Part shown: piece after piece, positions 7,931 to 16,924 of the stretch
How the letters are laid out: each line of letters starts with the position of its first letter
Position numbering within the stretch: the first letter of the stretch is position 1
NCBI GenBank assembly: GCA_964619935.1
Contig: CAZUGO010000032.1
Coordinates: forward strand, 138,319 to 202,318
Reading direction: 5' to 3'
Length of the DNA stretch: 64,000 bases
Source: CAZUGO01 sp964619935
GTDB taxonomy: Bacteria > Planctomycetota > Phycisphaerae > UBA1845 > CAIVHJ01
The notes under the pieces: model-generated
Database searches by the model: none
What the model saw: only the letters and a program-made list of their open reading frames with translations
What the model was told of the DNA's origin: nothing
Program-made: the position numbers and the translations under genes

Positions 7931-9184
7931 GTGATCATCTGGCTGTGGATTGGATTTCTGGCGTTCGTGCTGCTGATGCTGGCCTTGGACCTCGGCGTGT
8001 TTCATCGCCGCGGTCACGTGGTCGGCGTCAGCGAGGCCGCCATCTGGACCACGGTGTGGGCGGCGCTGGCGGTGCTCTTCAGCGTGGTGGTCCATTATCT
8101 CTACCAGCACCAGGTCTTCGGAATTGGAGAGGAGTACGGCGATCGTGTCAGCGGCGGGCAGGCGGCCCTGGAGTTCTTCACCGGTTATGTCATCGAGAAG
8201 TCGCTCAGCCTGGACAACATCTTCGTCATCGCCCTGATCTTCAGCTACTTCGGTGTCCGAGCAGAGCACCAGCACCGTGTGCTGTTCTGGGGGATTCTCG
8301 GGGCTGTGGTCTTGCGCGGGCTGATGATCGCCGCCGGGACGGCTTTGATCCAGCGCTTCTCCTGGATTACGTACGTCTTTGGCGGGTTGCTCCTGGTCAC
8401 CGCATTCAAGATGCTGGTTGCCCGGCATGACACCCTCAAGCCGGAGCGCAATCCGATTGTCCGCCTGGCTCGGCGCTGGTTCCCAGTGGCCGACTACGAC
8501 GGCCAGCGGTTCTTCACCCGCCTCGACGGCCGCCGGGCGATCACGCCATTGTTCATCGTGCTGCTGGTGGTGGAGAGTTTCGACGTGCTCTTCGCCGTCG
8601 ATTCCATTCCGGCGATTTTCGCGGTGACGCAGGATCCGTTCCTGGTATTCACCTCCAACATCTTCGCCATCCTCGGGCTGCGCTCGCTGTACTTCGTTCT
8701 GGCCGGCGTCCTGGACAAGTTTCGCTATCTCAAGTTGAGCCTGGTGGTGCTGCTGGCCTATGTGGGCGTCAAGATGCTCCTGGCGCACCACTACCCCATC
8801 CCGATCCCGGTATCTCTGGGGATCATCGGTGGGATTTTGTCGATAGGCGTGGTCGCCTCGCTGATCGCCCGGGCCCCGCCGCCGGCGGCCGAACTGCAAG
8901 ATCTGGCGGTTAACTCAGCGAAGCAACTCCGCCGGTTGGTGGTCGTGCTGGTGGGCACCGCTGTGCTGCTGGTCGGCATTGCCATGATCGTACTGCCCGG
9001 GCCGGCCATCGTGATGATTCCGGCCGGGCTGGCGATTCTGGGCACCGAGCTGCTGTGGGCCCGAGGCCTGCTGGCGAAGATCACCGGGGCGGGCAACCGC
9101 GGAGGCAAGCGGTCAGACGATTCGCAAGGACCTCCGCCGCAGGGCGGCGCCGCGGTGGAGTCGTCGGAGCACAAACGGAGTTGA
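7931..9184 (+). CDS. TerC-family integral membrane protein with C-terminal PGPGW-like segment
   Basis: A 417-aa protein from GTG 7931 with AAGGG upstream; an in-frame start at 7895 would only add a polar tail. The TerC signature is clear: LALDLGVFHR, the acidic membrane motif FFTGYVIEKSLSLDNIFV, and VVESFDVLFAVDSIPAIFAV, with about seven membrane helices over residues 1-310. TerC/Alx proteins export metal ions, notably manganese. Residues about 335-385 (VLLVGIAMIVLPGPAIVMIP, GLAILGTELLWARGLL) match the PGPGW transmembrane domain, which is usually a separate small protein. The MaoC gene follows after 4 nt. The TerC call is firm; the tail assignment is by motif. Confidence 0.85.
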   Translation: MIIWLWIGFLAFVLLMLALDLGVFHRRGHVVGVSEAAIWTTVWAALAVLFSVVVHYLYQHQVFGIGEEYGDRVSGGQAALEFFTGYVIEKSLSLDNIFVIALIFSYFGVRAEHQHRVLFWGILGAVVLRGLMIAAGTALIQRFSWITYVFGGLLLVTAFKMLVARHDTLKPERNPIVRLARRWFPVADYDGQRFFTRLDGRRAITPLFIVLLVVESFDVLFAVDSIPAIFAVTQDPFLVFTSNIFAILGLRSLYFVLAGVLDKFRYLKLSLVVLLAYVGVKMLLAHHYPIPIPVSLGIIGGILSIGVVASLIARAPPPAAELQDLAVNSAKQLRRLVVVLVGTAVLLVGIAMIVLPGPAIVMIPAGLAILGTELLWARGLLAKITGAGNRGGKRSDDSQGPPPQGGAAVESSEHKRS

Positions 9185-9188
9185 CCGG

Positions 9189-9629
9189 ATGACCAAGCTC
9201 AAGCCACGGACGCGGGAAACATTGCGCGTCGGGGACAGCGGCACCTTCAGCAAGACCATCAGCGAACAGGATGTGTTCAGCTTCGCCCACATCTCGGGCG
9301 ATTACAACCCGCTGCACATCGACGAAGAGTACGCTCGCCGCAGTGTGTTCGAGCATCGCGTGGCCCACGGCATCCTGACGGCGGGGATCATCTCCACCGT
9401 GCTGGGCAGCGAGATTCCGGGCGTGGGGACGATTTTTGTCGAGTTGCACATTCGATTCTTGAAGCCGGTGTACTTCGGGGACACGGTGAGTGCCATCGCC
9501 ACGGTGACCGAAATCGTCAACCCCAAGCGGGTCCGGCTGATGGTCGCCTGCCAGAATGGGGCCGGCCAAGACGTGGCCATTGGTCACGCCGTGGTCGTGC
9601 CCCCGGCCAAGACGCTGCTGCTGGAATAG
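9189..9629 (+). CDS. MaoC-like (R)-enoyl-CoA hydratase
   Basis: A 146-aa hot-dog fold protein. FAHISGDYNPLHIDEEYA contains the catalytic Asp and His pair of (R)-specific enoyl-CoA hydratases (D-x4-H), and VAHGILTAGIIS supplies the following helix. The C-terminal sheet (ELHIRFLKPVYFGDTVSA, VTEIVNPKRVRLMV) is typical of the PhaJ/MaoC group in both length and order. The reaction would be reversible hydration of a trans-2-enoyl thioester in fatty acid or polyester metabolism. Placement 4 nt after TerC suggests co-transcription, but the functional link is not obvious. Confidence 0.85.
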   Translation: MTKLKPRTRETLRVGDSGTFSKTISEQDVFSFAHISGDYNPLHIDEEYARRSVFEHRVAHGILTAGIISTVLGSEIPGVGTIFVELHIRFLKPVYFGDTVSAIATVTEIVNPKRVRLMVACQNGAGQDVAIGHAVVVPPAKTLLLE

Positions 9630-9876
9630 GCGCCTGCTCCTGAGCGCCCCGTCGGGCGTGGTGGAGCCACCCGACGACTTGCGACGCTCCCTTCAGGAAT
9701 CCGCGAAAGCGCACCAGGTGCTCCTCTTCATGAGCAAACAACCGCGGGCACTGGTCCTGCACGGGCAGCCGTCCTCGCGCTCATCTGAAGGGTAGCGCCC
9801 GCTGGCGCATTCTCCAGAATGTCTGGATCAAAGGCGAATGGATGGCGGCCGTGCAGACGTCCAGAACCCACCCGTC

Positions 9877-12588
9877 CTACCCGGTGCTCTGCATGGCGGC
9901 GGCGATGCCGTTGATGCTCAGAAAAATGGTCAACTGCAGGGCCTCGCGGCTCGAGCGGTCGGCCTGGCGATAGCGGCGGAACAGTTCGTGTTGGGTGAGA
10001 TTCAGGACATCGGTGTACGGGTTGCGGGCCCGAATGGCCTGCTGGATCACCGGGTTGTTGTCCAAGAGTCGCTGCTGACCGGTGATTTGCAAGATGGCCG
10101 CTGCGGTTCGATGAAACTCCTCGGCAATCAGATGATGCAGCCGGTGGCCTTCGGCGTACTGGGCGGCGATCGGCAGACGGGCCCGAGCCATTTCCTGCTG
10201 GGCATTGTCGATCAAGGTCCGGAAAAAATCCCACTCGCGATAAAACGCCGCCAGCAACTCGGCTTGCTGGGCATCATCCCGGCGGAGCCGTTCGACGGCC
10301 GAGCCCAGACCGTACCAACCGGGGACGTTGTAGCGCATCTGGGTCCAAGCGAAGACCCACGGGATGGCCCGCACATCCTCAAAGGTGACGGCACCTGAGC
10401 GGCGCGACACCGGCCGCGAGGCGATCGGCAGGTCGGAGATGTGCTCAATGGACGAGACGTGGACGAACCAAGGCCAGAATTCGGGATCGTCGATCAGGCG
10501 GCGGTAGGTTTCCAAGGCGGTTCGAGCCAGTGATTCCATCACCGTGCGGCGTTGCGGGGATGGGTCCCCGGCCGCGCCTGCTGGCTGGCCGTGCTCGGCG
10601 GTGACCAGCAGCATGGCGCTGACGATCTGTTCCAGGTGGCGGTGGGCGATCGCCGGCAGGGCATAGCGGAAGGTAATGATCTCGCCCTGCTCGGTGAAGC
10701 GAATGCGTCCGTTGCGATTGTTTCGCGGTGCAGCCTGGATGGCCCGGTTCGCTCGGCCGCCGCCGCGGCCGACGGTTCCGCCGCGGCCGTGAAACAGCCG
10801 CAGATCCACCCGGTGCCGCTCGCAGACGTCCGCCAAGGCGTCCTGGGCCCGGTACAGGCTCCAGTTCGACATGCAATAGCCGCCATCCTTTCCGCTGTCC
10901 GAATAGCCAAGCATGATCTCCTGGAAGCGGCCTCGGCCGTCGAGGTGTTCACAGTACAGCGGATCGGCGAGCAATTCCTCCAGGAGCCGCGGGCAGTGCT
11001 CCAGGTCTTCGATGGTTTCGAACAGCGGGACCACATCAAGCGGAGCGCCGCTGTGGCCTTCACGCACCTGCCACAGGCCGGCCTGCCGGAGCAGCAACAA
11101 CACCTCGAGCACGTGACTGACCCGCCGGGTCATGCTGATGATGTAGCCTCCGATGGCGGCCGGATCGACGGCGAGCCCGTTGCGGATCACCCCCAGAACG
11201 TCCATGACCTCGCGGGTGACCTCAGACCCGCTGCCGCCGTCCCCGGAGCGCGGCGCCAGCCGCAGGGCCTGGTGCAACACCGCGAGGCGCTCAGACTCCT
11301 CGGTGATCGCACCGTAGTGCCCGCACAACCCGCTGGTGCGCAGCAGGTCGTCCACAACCTCGGCGTGTACGCGACTGTGCTGGCGGATGTCCAGGGCGGC
11401 GGCGTGCATGCCAAAGGTGCGCGCCTGGACGATCATGTCCGCCAGCCGTCCGGTGCGGGCCACCGAGCCCATGCCGGCCTGCTCCAAGGCGTCGGCCAGC
11501 TCCTTGAGGTCACGGAGCAGCGCCTCGGCGGGGTAAGCGGCCGGCGTTCTTCGGGCGCGCCTCAGCATCAACTGCATCTGGCGGATGCGCGTGCGGAACG
11601 GTTCGACATCAGCGGCCGCGGTCGACGGCTGGGGTTCGTGGGTGCGGCGGTGGTCGCAAATGGTTTGAAGCAAGGGCTTGGCAATGACGGCTCGGCGGGT
11701 GGAGATAGACAACTCCTGATCCAGCTCGACCAGTTGCGCTTTGTGGATGGCATGGGCCGTGCGGCGCAGTTCGCCGAGCGCCCGGCGGGTGACTTCGGCG
11801 GTGACCCGAGGGTTGCCGTCGCGGTCGCCACCGATCCAAGTGCGATACTTGAGCGCCAGAGGCGGGGCTGCGGCCGTTTCGTAGTAGGTCTCGAAGGCCT
11901 CGCGCAGATCTCGATGCAGAACCGGAATTGCCGCGGCGATGGCGTGGCGCAGCATGTAGGTCCCTTCCTGGACTTCCTTGAGCACATGCGGCCGTTCCGT
12001 GCGAAACTCGTCGGTACCCAGCATCAAGATGATGGTGTTGAGGAGCTGCTCGCGGACGTGCCGCTCCTCGGTGGGTGTCAGTTGCCGCTGACTGCGATCG
12101 GTCAGGGCGACGGCGACGCGCTGCTGCTGCTGCAGGATGGTGCGTCGCCGGGCCTCCGTGGGATGGGCGGTGAGCGTCGGTTGGATGTCCAGCCGAGCGG
12201 TGAGCGTGCTCAATGCCTCCAGCGACAGACCCTGATGCTGCAGCCGGCCCACCGCCTGAGCGATCGATTCCGGCCGCGGTGCCGCCGCGGTGGCCTGCCG
12301 CTCGCGCTCGCGATTGATCCGGGCGATCTCCACCTGCTCGGCCTTGTTGGTCAGGTGAAAACGAATGGTCAGGGCCTTGAGCAACTCGTGAAGGTCGTCG
12401 CGGGTCTGGGCGGAGATGCGCTCGATGGCGCGCTCCCGCGCCGGAGGGTCCGGTTGATCCTGGGCTTGGCGGCAGGCCGCCACCAGGTCGCGCATCAGGG
12501 TCAAGGTGCCGCTGCTGCCGCGCTGGATGAAGGCCTCGGCCAGCAGGGAGTCCAGAAGCTGGATGTCGCCGGACAGCGACGAAGACAT
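9877..12588 (-). CDS. ppc: Phosphoenolpyruvate carboxylase
   Basis: 903 aa from ATG 12588; 12636 is an alternative start, and the further open frame upstream looks non-coding. The enzyme carboxylates PEP to oxaloacetate, replenishing the TCA cycle. TAHPTE (140-145) holds the catalytic His. Further on come GYSDSGKDGG, the PEP/bicarbonate loop FHGRGGTVGRGGG, IPWVFAWTQMR, and a C-terminus INGIAAAMQSTG that keeps the family's Asn-Gly near the end. Length is normal. It lies downstream of a helicase gene on the same strand with a 245-bp gap, so it probably has its own promoter there. Confidence 0.95.
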   Translation of the reverse strand: MSSSLSGDIQLLDSLLAEAFIQRGSSGTLTLMRDLVAACRQAQDQPDPPARERAIERISAQTRDDLHELLKALTIRFHLTNKAEQVEIARINRERERQATAAAPRPESIAQAVGRLQHQGLSLEALSTLTARLDIQPTLTAHPTEARRRTILQQQQRVAVALTDRSQRQLTPTEERHVREQLLNTIILMLGTDEFRTERPHVLKEVQEGTYMLRHAIAAAIPVLHRDLREAFETYYETAAAPPLALKYRTWIGGDRDGNPRVTAEVTRRALGELRRTAHAIHKAQLVELDQELSISTRRAVIAKPLLQTICDHRRTHEPQPSTAAADVEPFRTRIRQMQLMLRRARRTPAAYPAEALLRDLKELADALEQAGMGSVARTGRLADMIVQARTFGMHAAALDIRQHSRVHAEVVDDLLRTSGLCGHYGAITEESERLAVLHQALRLAPRSGDGGSGSEVTREVMDVLGVIRNGLAVDPAAIGGYIISMTRRVSHVLEVLLLLRQAGLWQVREGHSGAPLDVVPLFETIEDLEHCPRLLEELLADPLYCEHLDGRGRFQEIMLGYSDSGKDGGYCMSNWSLYRAQDALADVCERHRVDLRLFHGRGGTVGRGGGRANRAIQAAPRNNRNGRIRFTEQGEIITFRYALPAIAHRHLEQIVSAMLLVTAEHGQPAGAAGDPSPQRRTVMESLARTALETYRRLIDDPEFWPWFVHVSSIEHISDLPIASRPVSRRSGAVTFEDVRAIPWVFAWTQMRYNVPGWYGLGSAVERLRRDDAQQAELLAAFYREWDFFRTLIDNAQQEMARARLPIAAQYAEGHRLHHLIAEEFHRTAAAILQITGQQRLLDNNPVIQQAIRARNPYTDVLNLTQHELFRRYRQADRSSREALQLTIFLSINGIAAAMQSTG

Positions 12589-12833
12589 GGCGGCAAATCC
12601 ATTCGGGTTGGGGCGGATCCAGCGCGGACCGCCCATGCGGCGACCGTTGGCCCATGATACCGGCGATCGCCCCGGCGGCAACCACACTTCGGGCATGGAC
12701 CCGCTCGTCTGGGATGCGCTCCATGAGGCGCTGGTATTCTGGGCGAAACCGTCAATGACACCATCTCCGGGCGTCTGACGCGGGCGGGGGGCGGGTCCGG
12801 GCGGGGGGTTTGGTGGGCCGGTTCGCTTCACCG

Positions 12834-14996
12834 CTACAGCATATCCTCGGCGCGATGTTCGGCCAGGAAGTGGTCGGTATAACGGGGATCGACCTGCGTG
12901 CAGATCGTCGTGGTCTTCTCGCAAATGCGGGTGTAGTCGGGGTCGTCGCCGGAGAAGGTCTGAAATTCGCCGGCCAGAATGACCAGTCGCAACAGGTGCC
13001 GCAGGATCAACCCTTCGTTCTTGACCAGTTCTCGATTGCCGACGTACTCGTAGAAATCGTCGGCGCTGTCGAATACCCCGCCGGCAATCCACTGGGATTG
13101 GACCTGAATGGATTCCGGTGAGCTGGCGGTGGCGTCGAACAGCAGCTTGAGCAGTTCCGGCAGGCTGAGCGGGTAGCGCCGCGGTTCGTCATCGTAGTAG
13201 GTCGGATCCTCGGGCACCAGCGGGCTGACCGGCCGGCCGCCGTCGTCCAGCACCACCAGACCCATCTGCAGCAGCCGCGGCAGCAACACGTCGCGCTGCA
13301 GCGGTCCTGGTTCCAGCTCGTAGGGTGGCTGAATCTTGCGGCGCAGCGCCGGCGGCAGCGGCAGGGCCGCCTCCAGGGTCTGCAGCTTCTCGGTGAAGCT
13401 GGCATAGCGCAGTTGCTCGGCGCTGAAGGCGGCAAACAGCGGGTTGACGCTCCGAAACCGCAACAACCCGTGGACGCGCGGGTCGAGTACCACGCGGTGG
13501 CCGTCCTCGCTGACCGTGAGATAGCCAAAGCCCTGCAGATTCTGGATCATGAAATCGAGTTCCTGCTGAAACTTCTCCAGGCGCGGCGGCGTATTAAAGC
13601 GGGTGCGGAGCAGTTCGCGGGTTTCCGCCAGGCGGCCGGTCTTGGTCAGCAGAAAGATCAGCACCGGATAGGGGATCATCGACTGGCTGTACAGCTTGGC
13701 CGGGCCGGCCTGGATCAGGGTCTGGAACTGGCCTTCGGTCCAATAGGTCACGGTCTTGCGGCGGGACGGCTTCTTACGTTCCAGTTGCTTGCGGGCGCGC
13801 AGGATTCCCGGATCCTTGCTGCCGCGGTCGAGCTGGTCCATCTTCTGCTTCCACTTCCAGATCTTGACGTCGTCATCGTGGGCCAGGGCATAGATGTACC
13901 CGCGATCGTCAAACTGCGGTCGGCCGGCCCGCCCGAACATCTGGTGGGCCGCGGAGGCCGGGATCAGCTTCTTGTGATCCTTGGGGCCTTTGACCAGCGT
14001 GGAGATGACCACCGAACGGGCGGGCAGGTTGACACCGGCGGCCAGGGTCTCGGTGCACACCACGAAAGGCACCAGCTTCGCCAGAAACAGCCGCTCGATG
14101 ATCTCCTTGTGCTTCGGGAGAATCCCGGCGTGGTGCACGCCGACGCCCCGGATCAACATCTGGCGTAGCTTGGGCCCGATGCCGTCCCCGAAGTCGTGTC
14201 CGTCCATGTGCTGCTCGATCTGGCTACGGGTGGCCGGGCTGATCAGGGACGTACCCTTGAGCCGCTCGGCGACTTCCCAGCACTCATCGCGATTGAAACA
14301 GAACACCAGCGCCGGGCTGCGGTTCTGACCATCGTCGGCCGACACCAATCGGGGCAGCAGCTCGGTGAGCAGCTGGTCCGGCACCCACACGAACTCCAGT
14401 GGAACCCGACGGTCGTTCGACCGCACCAGCCGCAGGTGGCGGCCGTGCTGGGCATTGAGCCAGTGGACGAATTCGAGGGCGTTGCCCACGGTGGCCGACA
14501 GCAGCATCAAGCGCACCGTCGCCGGCAGCAGCAGCAAGGTCAGCTCCCAGACAATGCCGCGCTCCGGATCGTTGAAATAGTGAAACTCGTCCATGACCAC
14601 CGCCGCGGCGTCGCCCGCCTCGCCCGCCAGCACGTGATTCAGCAGAATCTCGGCGACCACCACGCGCACGGTGGCATCCGGATTAACCCGCCGGTTGCCG
14701 GTGATCAGCCCCACGCGATCGCGAGGGAAGCCCCAGGATTCCACCCGCTCCTGGAACTCGCGGAACTTCTGGTCGGTCAGGGCGATGAGCGGTGTGGTGT
14801 AGTACAGCCGCCGGCCGGTGTGCAGGCTCTCAAAGATGGCGGCTTCGGCAACGAGCGTTTTTCCCATGCCGGTTGGGGCGCTGACCAGGACCCCGCTGTC
14901 GGACTCAAACCAGCTCAGCAGGGCCTCCTCCTGGAAGGGGTACAGGTCGATCTCCAGGGTATCGATGAACTGGTCACAGACGGCGCTGCGGTCCAT
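12834..14996 (-). CDS. Superfamily 2 DEAD/H-box helicase, Ski2-like
   Basis: 720 aa from ATG 14996; the upstream in-frame extension is Arg/Ala-rich and looks non-coding. Helicase motifs in order: Q-like LYPFQEEALLSWFESD, motif I APTGMGKTLVAEA, Ia TTPLIALTDQKF, Ib LITGNRRVNPDA, motif II DEFH followed by YFNDPERG, motif III LLSATVGN, motif IV around LVFCFNRDECW, V TETLAAGVNLPA and VI QMFGRAGRPQFDDRG. The DEFHY plus HHAGILPKHK combination is that of Ski2/Hel308-type enzymes, which unwind RNA or DNA 3' to 5'. About 300 C-terminal residues are lineage-specific. Bacterial members are poorly characterised, and whether it acts on RNA or DNA is open. Confidence 0.88.
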   Translation of the reverse strand: MDRSAVCDQFIDTLEIDLYPFQEEALLSWFESDSGVLVSAPTGMGKTLVAEAAIFESLHTGRRLYYTTPLIALTDQKFREFQERVESWGFPRDRVGLITGNRRVNPDATVRVVVAEILLNHVLAGEAGDAAAVVMDEFHYFNDPERGIVWELTLLLLPATVRLMLLSATVGNALEFVHWLNAQHGRHLRLVRSNDRRVPLEFVWVPDQLLTELLPRLVSADDGQNRSPALVFCFNRDECWEVAERLKGTSLISPATRSQIEQHMDGHDFGDGIGPKLRQMLIRGVGVHHAGILPKHKEIIERLFLAKLVPFVVCTETLAAGVNLPARSVVISTLVKGPKDHKKLIPASAAHQMFGRAGRPQFDDRGYIYALAHDDDVKIWKWKQKMDQLDRGSKDPGILRARKQLERKKPSRRKTVTYWTEGQFQTLIQAGPAKLYSQSMIPYPVLIFLLTKTGRLAETRELLRTRFNTPPRLEKFQQELDFMIQNLQGFGYLTVSEDGHRVVLDPRVHGLLRFRSVNPLFAAFSAEQLRYASFTEKLQTLEAALPLPPALRRKIQPPYELEPGPLQRDVLLPRLLQMGLVVLDDGGRPVSPLVPEDPTYYDDEPRRYPLSLPELLKLLFDATASSPESIQVQSQWIAGGVFDSADDFYEYVGNRELVKNEGLILRHLLRLVILAGEFQTFSGDDPDYTRICEKTTTICTQVDPRYTDHFLAEHRAEDML

Positions 14997-15262
14997 GGCC
15001 CAACGGTAGTCCGATGTCCGGAAAAACGCAAACCGGTGCTGCCGTTCACCAGGCCGCCGGCGGCGGCCCTCCGCTGCCGTCGCGACCGGCACTGGCCAGG
15101 CTGATATCGCGACCGCCGTTGCGGCTTGCCGCGCCGCCGCCCGAGCCGCGCCCGCCGCCGGCGGCGAAATTCTCGAATTGAATCCAGCCTCGCGGCAGAG
15201 TTTCCGATCACAAGGGAAGTGACCCGCGCGGCCCGGCGCCGGGCACCCAGGAGCACGCATCG

Positions 15263-15667
15263 ATGGCTAGCGCAATTGGCCCCATTGCTCATGATTTCGG
15301 CCCTCCGATTCCAGCGGACGACATTTCAGAGCAGGGTTGCTACGTGTGTCATTGGAGCGGCCACCTGCTGCGGGTCCTGGCGAATCGCGCCGGTAACGGC
15401 CAGACGCCCTTGGTCAGCGTCCTGGGCGATGAACCGCTGTTCGTCACCCGGATCAGCAGCAATCCGTTTTTGCCGTACCGCGAAGCCCGGCGATTGGCCG
15501 AAACCATTGTCGGCGGCCCGGCGAGGCGGCCGACCCCCCACGGCACCGCGGTGCCGGACGGCAGCCGCCCACGACCAAACCGCTCGACGGGAACGACGGC
15601 ATCGGCCCGCCGGTCGGTCCGAACCCGGGCCGCCAGGAAGAAGACTCAATCCCGCAAGCGCGGGTGA
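15263..15667 (+). CDS. Small WSGH-motif protein with basic tail (paralog 1 of a tandem pair)
   Basis: 134 aa from ATG 15263 behind AGGAG. Residues about 25-75 carry CYVCHWSGHLLRV, TPLVSVLGDEPLFVTRI and SNPFLPYREARRLA, which align without gaps in the key places to the next gene's product. The last 55 residues are Pro/Arg/Ser/Lys-rich and basic (ARRSVRTRAARKKTQSRKRG), suggesting a disordered nucleic-acid-binding or surface-binding tail. No signal peptide. The Cys and His near the Trp could bind metal, but only one CxxC-like spacing exists. I do not recognise the family. The start is divergent from the helicase gene (267 bp apart). Confidence 0.65.
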   Translation: MASAIGPIAHDFGPPIPADDISEQGCYVCHWSGHLLRVLANRAGNGQTPLVSVLGDEPLFVTRISSNPFLPYREARRLAETIVGGPARRPTPHGTAVPDGSRPRPNRSTGTTASARRSVRTRAARKKTQSRKRG

Positions 15668-15707
15668 GGTGTTTGATTCAACCTTTTTTGTTATGGAGGA
15701 CGATGAC

Positions 15708-15998
15708 ATGGCTCAGATGACCAACACCGGAACCACGGCACAGACCTACTGGGAGAACAAGGCGCAGGGACAGACCATGCCCTTTGAGTGCATCAACGAG
15801 CCGGGCGCCTACGTGTGCAACTGGAGCGGGCACCTGATTCGCGTGCCCCAGGACGCCGTGACCGCCGGCCGCAGCCCGCTGGTGACCATTTGCGGTCCGA
15901 ACCAGTTGTTTGTGACCAAGATCTGCGACAATCCCTTTGTGCCGGTGACCAAAGCTCGGCTGCTGGCTTCGAACCACGATGTCGCGGTGAACTTCTAG
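15708..15998 (+). CDS. Small WSGH-motif protein (paralog 2 of a tandem pair)
   Basis: 96 aa from ATG 15708, with GGAGG 8 nt upstream, a near-ideal ribosome site. The frame is open further upstream but overlaps paralog 1, so the internal ATG is the sensible start. Core: AYVCNWSGHLIRVP, SPLVTICGPNQLFVTKI, NPFVPVTKARLLASN. It lacks the basic tail of its neighbour and has instead a polar N-terminus (MTNTGTTAQTYWENKAQGQT). A strong intrinsic terminator follows 64 nt after the stop. The good ribosome site, dedicated terminator and compact size suggest an abundant protein. Function unknown. Confidence 0.75.
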   Translation: MAQMTNTGTTAQTYWENKAQGQTMPFECINEPGAYVCNWSGHLIRVPQDAVTAGRSPLVTICGPNQLFVTKICDNPFVPVTKARLLASNHDVAVNF

Positions 15999-16062
15999 AT
16001 CACACGGCGGCCGCGTTCTGATTCCGCGGGGCCATCGGCCGCTGCGGATCGAGCGCATCAGC

Positions 16063-16110
16063 GGACCCGGGCACGGAATTCATTCGGTGCCCGGGTCCGT
16101 CGTGTTTTTT
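16063..16110 (+). terminator. Intrinsic terminator of the WSGH gene pair
   Basis: GGACCCGGGCAC (16063-16074) pairs perfectly with GTGCCCGGGTCC (16087-16098), a 12-bp stem with a 12-nt loop, followed by a run of six T (16105-16110). Confidence 0.9.
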
Positions 16111-16249
16111 GTCGCGGAGCCTGAGGTGGCACGGTTTCGTTCTTGTGGCCCCAAGGGCAGGCGACGAGCCGCTGAGCAGGCGGGCGATCGCCCATGCCCA
16201 CGCGCCCTATGAAGCCTGCCGTCCGCCGGCCCGGGCAGGACCGTGCGGC

Positions 16250-16717
16250 CTAGCCTTCCTGGTAGGGCTCCTCGGTCAAATCCTTTTCGAAAATGACCAG
16301 GTTGTCGTGGCCGTCGGCGTCCCAGCGCAGCCCGACGACGTCGTAGCCGGCTTTGATTGCCAGGTGCAGCATCGGCCGATGGCGGCTGTAGCACTCGAAG
16401 CGCACGGTGTGGTAGTCCTGGGCGGCAGCCCAATCGTGCAGCGCGGCCATCAACTGGGAGGCGACGCCCAACCGGCGCGCCGCCGGAAGCACCCCGCACA
16501 GCCATGCAAAGTAGGTCGACGGCTTCAACTCGAATCCGGTGGCAAAGCCGGCCGGTTTCTCGTCCAGTTGAGCCAGGAGCACCACCGCGTGCTGGCGCCC
16601 CTCGAACCGGCGGCGGAAGAACGCTTCGGTTTTCGACGGGCGAAAGACTTCATTATACAACTCGGTGATGAGGGTCAGTTCCTCCGGCCCGATGATGGTG
16701 ATTTCGGCGTCAGACAT
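16250..16717 (-). CDS. GNAT family N-acetyltransferase
   Basis: 155 aa from ATG 16717, with AAGGAG just upstream; a longer frame from 16762 lacks such a site. The GNAT fold is visible: ITIIGPEELTLITELYNEVF (strand 1, helix 1), VVLLAQLDEKPAGFATGFEL (strands 2-3), the acetyl-CoA loop GVLPAARRLGVASQLM (a form of the R/Q-x-x-G-x-G/A motif near residues 90-105) and VRFECYSRHRPMLHLAIKAGYDVVGLRWD at the C-terminal helix and strand. The acceptor amine is unknown. It is convergent with the WSGH pair and its terminator. Confidence 0.8.
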   Translation of the reverse strand: MSDAEITIIGPEELTLITELYNEVFRPSKTEAFFRRRFEGRQHAVVLLAQLDEKPAGFATGFELKPSTYFAWLCGVLPAARRLGVASQLMAALHDWAAAQDYHTVRFECYSRHRPMLHLAIKAGYDVVGLRWDADGHDNLVIFEKDLTEEPYQEG

Positions 16718-16924
16718 CGTGCTCCTTTGGGCCGGCCCGCTGCCGGCGGGTCCGAGGTTCATGGGTCCGGCGAGCGTCGTCGGGCATTATAGCCGCTTTT
16801 GAGCGGCGTCGAGAGCCGCCGGCTCGCGGGTATCGACCCTGTCGCCCGAGCACCTCCGAACGGCGGCGTGCCCCAATGCGGCGGGATCGCGTAGACTGGG
16901 TGGGGCGAACGGAGGACCGTAGCC

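Noticed and set aside
10552..12657. Long plus-strand open frame of about 700 codons opposite ppc
   Set aside because: Its translation is Gln/Gly/Asp-rich without any fold pattern and it is antisense to a clear enzyme; such long shadow frames are expected at high GC.
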